Assembly: GCA_045595165.1 (NCBI GenBank)
Contig: JAZNZY010000006.1
Location: 14,657-78,656, forward strand
Direction of reading: 5' to 3'
DNA: 64,000 bases
From: SFLA01 sp045595165
GTDB lineage: Bacteria > Bacillota > Clostridia > Oscillospirales > CAG-382
Shown: piece by piece, positions 61,025 to 64,000 of the stretch
Position numbering within the stretch: position 1 is the first letter of the stretch
How the letters are laid out: each line of letters opens with the position of its first letter
The notes under the pieces: generated by a model
Database searches by the model: none
Seen by the model: the letters and a program-made list of their open reading frames with translations, nothing else
What the model was told of the DNA's origin: nothing
Translations under genes and position numbers: made by a program

Positions 61025-61630
61025 TATCAGATGGTGGTTGCGCAGTCTGATTTCCATCGCTTGATTGGAAACCCCAAACTGAGTCGCCAACTGAGATACT
61101 CGGTCTTCGCCCGAAGTCCGATAAAACGCTTTTTTGACTTGGCTGATAGGAAGAAGCAGGGCGCTTGCTAACATGTCTGCCTGTTGTTCGATTCTTCTGT
61201 CTGCGTCTGAGCTCTTCTTGAGGTGTTTGAGCATTGCTGCCGTGTCACCGGTGCCAGAATATAGCTCCTGGTGAATCAGCCAGTGTGCAAGCTCGTGGGC
61301 TGCTGTGAAGCGATGTCTTCCGCGTGTTCTGCATCGCAGAAGGCTCGCATCGAGAATAATCGTTCCTCGCTCCACAAAGATAAGCTCATAGCGGTGTTCA
61401 TCCATATTGTAGATTGGGACATAGGCATCATCAAAGATGGTTTCACCCAGGATGCGTCCGTTGTTGCGGATGTACTGATATTCCAATGAGAGACCCATGC
61501 TTTCGATAATTTCCTCGATGGGAACCTCCTTGGCATCATAACCGCTAACAAGACTCTCGTCATACTTTTTCAAAGTGTTCCTTGCGATTGCTTCGAGGAG
61601 CTCCGGTCGTAAGTATTTGATTTCGATCAT
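61022..61630 (-). CDS. ImmA/IrrE family metallo-endopeptidase
   Basis: The 202-residue protein has the zinc motif HELAHWLIH (about residues 111-119) and the downstream Glu (EQQADMLASALLLP). In ICEBs1 the homologue ImmA cleaves the repressor ImmR to trigger excision. It overlaps the XRE repressor gene by one base (TAATG), the same order as immR-immA. Confidence 0.9.
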   Translation of the reverse strand: MIEIKYLRPELLEAIARNTLKKYDESLVSGYDAKEVPIEEIIESMGLSLEYQYIRNNGRILGETIFDDAYVPIYNMDEHRYELIFVERGTIILDASLLRCRTRGRHRFTAAHELAHWLIHQELYSGTGDTAAMLKHLKKSSDADRRIEQQADMLASALLLPISQVKKAFYRTSGEDRVSQLATQFGVSNQAMEIRLRNHHLI

Positions 61631-62025
61631 TATTCGCCCTCCTGTTTCTTCCTCCTACGCGCCTCAAGACTGGCTATAAACTCCTGCCACTCTTCATCTG
61701 TCGCGTCCACGTCCTTCGCCGTTCTGAGCGCGATTCGGACAATGTCTCTTTCCATTATGTAATCCGGCAGATCCTGTGACACCACGGTGCTGTTTTTAGC
61801 TTTCGCTGCAAGATCATATAGCGTTGTAGTATCCACTTCATTAAGATGAAGCTGTCTCGCTATGCTTGAAACGACATCGTCTTTCGGGGCGGGCATACGG
61901 TCGTTTTCAAGGTTAGAAAGATACACCGGAGATATTCCAACTTGTTCAGCAAATTTTCGCAGAGAGACACATCTCTCTTTTCTTTTTTCTTTTATGAATG
62001 TTCCAAAAGTGTGATTGATCTTCAC
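61630..62025 (-). CDS. XRE-family repressor (ImmR-like)
   Basis: The 131-residue protein has an N-terminal helix-turn-helix (SLRKFAEQVGISPVYLSNLENDR, about 20-42) and a helical C-terminal tail. It is followed directly by the ImmA-like protease and preceded by operator copy 2, so it probably represses its own promoter and other element genes. Confidence 0.87.
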   Translation of the reverse strand: MKINHTFGTFIKEKRKERCVSLRKFAEQVGISPVYLSNLENDRMPAPKDDVVSSIARQLHLNEVDTTTLYDLAAKAKNSTVVSQDLPDYIMERDIVRIALRTAKDVDATDEEWQEFIASLEARRRKKQEGE

Positions 62026-62048
62026 GGAAACACCCCTTTCTCATTCGC

Positions 62049-62066
62049 GTTCAGTGTTTACTGAAC
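62049..62066. promoter_or_regulatory. Operator copy 2 (GTTCAGT-N4-ACTGAAC)
   Basis: The palindrome has the same half sites as copy 1 and lies 24 bases before the repressor start. A further overlapping palindrome CAGTGTT-N5-AACACTG (62053-62071) is present. Confidence 0.7.
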
Positions 62067-62128
62067 ACTGTAAACATATTATACACGAACATTGGTTCGA
62101 GCACAAGGGGTTTTTGAAAAGTCGAAAA

Positions 62129-62158
62129 AAGGTGGGCGTATTTGCGCCCACCTTTTTT
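62129..62158 (-). terminator. Terminator of the WYL gene
   Basis: Stem AGGTGGGCG / CGCCCACCT with A and T runs on both sides; it ends two bases before the WYL stop codon. Confidence 0.85.
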
Positions 62159-62159
62159 A

Positions 62160-63125
62160 TCAGATGTTGTTGTATGCTTCTTTTACTCGATTCAAATACT
62201 CTTCTTTCACACTTTGTGGCTCGATGATCTGTATCTTTCCGCAGTAATTGAACACCCACGAAAAGAACGGAGGGCCAACAGCGATTTCTGCGGTCACCAT
62301 AAAGGTTTTATCGTCGAGCAGGTGTGTTTCCACGTCTTCGCCGAAACGGTCTACAATCGTCTTCATGAGGCTGTTATCGCATTTCAGCTTTACGATACTC
62401 CGTGTTCCGTCGTACATCATGAAGACCTGTTCGCAGTATTCTTGAATGTCGTAATCGTTCGGTCTTGGATGATACTCGACCTCCGAGAACTTCGGGCGAT
62501 GCATTCTGTCCACACGGAACTTGATGACCTTCTTATACTTTTCTATCCATCCAAAAACATAGTAGCTGTCATTATTCCACACGAGGTCATACGGAGAGAA
62601 GCGATAGGTGTATCCATCGTACTTCAAAACCTTTTCTTTCCTCGGTGTATACTCTATGTATTGGAATTCTACCGCCTTTTGCGATTGGATGGCAGACTGC
62701 AGCAGATCAACCGTATAATTGACTGTTTCATTCGTGGTCTTAGCTTTACCTTCAACATACAGACGTCGCTTGAGCTGCTCTGCCTGATGAGGACTTGCCA
62801 AGGAAGAAACCTTTTCAATAAGAGTCAGGCTCTTGCTCTCTGAGATAAACTTTGCCGCCTGGATCGCATCCACAATCATTTTCAGCTCGGCAAGTTCGAG
62901 CGACCTGCTGCCGATGAAGTATTGGTTCTGTCGGCTTTTATTGCAGACAATGTCAAATCCGCTATCCTGGAGATCCGCAAGATCCGAGGCAACCGTTTTA
63001 CGGTTGGTGTGGATACCGCATCCTTCGAGATGTGCAAGGATATCCGTTATGATTGCAGGATGTTCCTCGTCGGTGTGATCCCACAGGTATTTCAGTATGT
63101 GTAACGGTCTGTTCTTGTCTGCCAT
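62160..63125 (-). CDS. WYL domain transcriptional regulator
   Basis: The 321-residue protein has an N-terminal winged helix (about residues 5-70, NRKTVASDLADLQDSGFDIV) and a WYL domain (about 140-310: FQYIEYTPRKEKVLKYDGYTYRFSPYDLVWNNDSYYVFGW). WYL regulators sense nucleic acid or nucleotide ligands and often control defence or stress genes. An imperfectly related palindrome TTGTTC-T-GAACAA (63147-63159) lies about 20 bases upstream of the start. Confidence 0.88.
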   Translation of the reverse strand: MADKNRPLHILKYLWDHTDEEHPAIITDILAHLEGCGIHTNRKTVASDLADLQDSGFDIVCNKSRQNQYFIGSRSLELAELKMIVDAIQAAKFISESKSLTLIEKVSSLASPHQAEQLKRRLYVEGKAKTTNETVNYTVDLLQSAIQSQKAVEFQYIEYTPRKEKVLKYDGYTYRFSPYDLVWNNDSYYVFGWIEKYKKVIKFRVDRMHRPKFSEVEYHPRPNDYDIQEYCEQVFMMYDGTRSIVKLKCDNSLMKTIVDRFGEDVETHLLDDKTFMVTAEIAVGPPFFSWVFNYCGKIQIIEPQSVKEEYLNRVKEAYNNI

Positions 63126-63146
63126 ATTCGTTCTCCTTCGGAGGAA

Positions 63147-63159
63147 TTGTTCTGAACAA
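63147..63159. promoter_or_regulatory. Palindrome before the WYL gene
   Basis: TTGTTC-T-GAACAA. The half site resembles that of operator copies 1 and 2 but has a one-base spacer. It may be a WYL or ImmR-like operator. Confidence 0.4.
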
Positions 63160-63197
63160 TATTATATCATAAAATTGTGACTTTTTCTACCCATTTG

Positions 63198-63227
63198 TAA
63201 GGGCATCACATTTCTGCGATGCCCTTA
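63198..63227 (-). terminator. Hairpin after the 63236 frame
   Basis: Stem AAGGGCATC / GATGCCCTT; the T tract is weak. Confidence 0.5.
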
Positions 63228-63235
63228 GATATTCT

Positions 63236-63577
63236 TTATTCGGGAATGAGAACATCTCCACCCGATATCTTCACATTAGATGCCGAAACTGCACTATCGA
63301 TGATATTTGCTTCGTCAATTTCACCCTCAAATGTGATCTGCACGGTGCTGCCAACCTTGATGATCTCGTGATCAACGTAGCGTGAAATGCGCAGGTCATT
63401 CAGCAAGACCTTGTATGTGGTGCCATCAGACGGGTTATTACAGAGCACTGTGTCATCGATCACAATATATTCGTCGGTGACCTCTACAACCTCGCCGACA
63501 ATCCGGTTTTGATACGGTTCGTATTCAGCTTCAACAGAGTTTTGATTAAGTATGAGAAAAGAGGTGCCGGGCGGCAC
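63236..63577 (-). pseudogene. Possible C-terminal remnant of a secreted or beta-rich protein
   Basis: The frame encodes an acidic beta-rich chain (IVGEVVEVTDEYIVIDDTV, VGSTVQITFEGEID). Its apparent start lies inside a strong terminator hairpin (63558-63585) with no ribosome binding site, so the true N-terminus is missing or the frame is not expressed. The composition is protein-like, hence a broken gene is more likely than chance. Confidence 0.4.
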
Positions 63578-63585
63578 CTCTTTTC
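63558..63585 (-). terminator. Terminator of the YugP-like gene
   Basis: Stem AAAAGAGGTGCC / GGCACCTCTTTT with a four-base loop, downstream of the gene ending at 63616. Confidence 0.88.
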
Positions 63586-63615
63586 ATATAGACATGAGTA
63601 TATTTTGTTGTAGTT

Positions 63616-64000
63616 TTACCGTCTGTTATCTCTTCTTCCGAACATGGTAAGCACACGCACCAAAAAGCGCAGGAAATATACGAGCGACGTCAAAAGCGAC
63701 ACAAAATAGGTCATTGCCGCAGCAGAGAGAACCTCTTTTGCTGCCGGGATTTCATCCTCATATAAAATGCCGTTTTCAAGAAGCATCTTTCTTGCTCGGT
63801 TGCTGGCGTTCAATTCTACCGGCAAGGTTATCAGCGCAAACAGCAAGGAACCGCCGTACAGAATAACGCCAATCATAGCAACCTTAAAGCCCGTATCAGG
63901 ATTCGCCGTTGCCGAATACCAATCAAGCAAAAGTCCGATAAGAACAAGCGGCATTGCGAGCTTTGAGCCGAAATTCACCACGGGAACAAGCGCGGTACGG
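63616..64000 (-). CDS. YugP-type zinc metallopeptidase, C-terminal part
   Basis: The frame continues to the window edge, so the gene is partial. The visible part contains RTALVPVVNFGSKLAMPL, then LFALITLPVELNASNRARKMLLENGIL and AAKEVLSAAAMTYFVSLLTSL, which match the C-terminal half of YugP (zinc peptidase family 2, membrane-bound). The HEFGH-type motif would lie outside the window. It appears to be a chromosomal gene, which limits how far the island can reach. Confidence 0.85.
   Translation of the reverse strand, partial: RTALVPVVNFGSKLAMPLVLIGLLLDWYSATANPDTGFKVAMIGVILYGGSLLFALITLPVELNASNRARKMLLENGILYEDEIPAAKEVLSAAAMTYFVSLLTSLVYFLRFLVRVLTMFGRRDNRR

Larger units (their letters stand above)
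52965..63230. mobile_element. Putative integrative element or mosaic island beside tRNA-Pro
   Basis: The region right of tRNA-Pro carries two tyrosine recombinases, an excisionase-like protein, MazF, a sigma-like regulator, an ImmA/ImmR-type pair and a WYL regulator, and no housekeeping gene. The left border at the tRNA is supported by broken tRNA-Pro copies. The right border is a guess: no repeat of the tRNA 3' end was found before the YugP-like gene at 63616. No relaxase, type IV secretion, capsid or replication genes are visible, so it may be decayed or only part of a larger element. Confidence 0.5.

Overview
The window is chromosomal DNA of a spore-forming, low-to-moderate GC Firmicute, most likely a gut Clostridia of the Oscillospirales/Ruminococcaceae type. 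The basis is the spoIIGA-sigE pair, spoIIP, whiA, the infC-rpmI-rplT and rimP-nusA-rnpM-ylxQ-infB-rbfA-nrnA-truB operons, YlxR/YlxQ proteins, strong GGAGG ribosome binding sites and TTGACA/TATAAT promoters. The genus assignment is inference; no rRNA gene is present.

Layout. 1-4.0 kb: a radical SAM/SPASM enzyme, an unrecognised protein, a divergent TetR/small membrane protein pair, a membrane-bound XRE regulator and a DUF2809 protein. 4.0-4.4 kb: tRNA-Thr and tRNA-Tyr (minus strand) plus a tRNA-Tyr-like fragment. 4.5-9.0 kb: a run of yfhO, birA, a conserved hypothetical and a secreted nuclease. 9.0-11.9 kb: small hypotheticals, a possible small RNA, a membrane protein and an amidase. 12.1-13.5 kb: infC (ATC start), rpmI, rplT and rpsU. 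13.6-18.8 kb: a minus-strand membrane/regulator operon and an ABC-class ATPase behind a structured leader. 18.9-26.5 kb: a peptide-binding lipoprotein, a MarR-YhhN-HypA-like operon, two secreted lipoproteins and an M50 protease with a disturbed N-terminus. 26.6-37.9 kb: spoIIGA-sigE, a NYN-domain protein (ATT start), the nusA-infB operon, a Noc/ParB protein and a Gfo/Idh oxidoreductase. 38.0-42.5 kb: an ECF sigma/anti-sigma/serpin operon and two PADES-repeat surface proteins. 42.6-50.4 kb: murB-whiA-dnaE-PBP1. 50.4-52.0 kb: spoIIP and rpsT.

52.0-53.1 kb is a tRNA cluster (Gly, Arg, His, Pro) with two broken tRNA-Pro copies, which looks like an integration hotspot. From about 53 to 63 kb the content is accessory: a second ECF sigma/anti-sigma pair, two overlapping tyrosine recombinases, an excisionase-like protein, a MazF toxin, a sigma-70-like regulator, a zinc-ribbon protein, an ImmA/ImmR-type protease-repressor pair and a WYL regulator. 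No conjugation or phage structural genes are visible, so this is either a small or decayed integrative element or one end of a mosaic island. The last 0.4 kb is the C-terminal half of a YugP-type metallopeptidase, which looks chromosomal.

The most interesting non-coding signals are: two ribosome-binding-site-sequestering inverted repeats and a highly structured 0.4 kb stretch in the island; a repeated TGTTCAGT-N4-ACTGAACA operator; a peptide-encoding attenuator-like leader before the ABC-class ATPase; and a dispersed palindromic repeat family. No CRISPR array, rRNA operon or IS element was seen.
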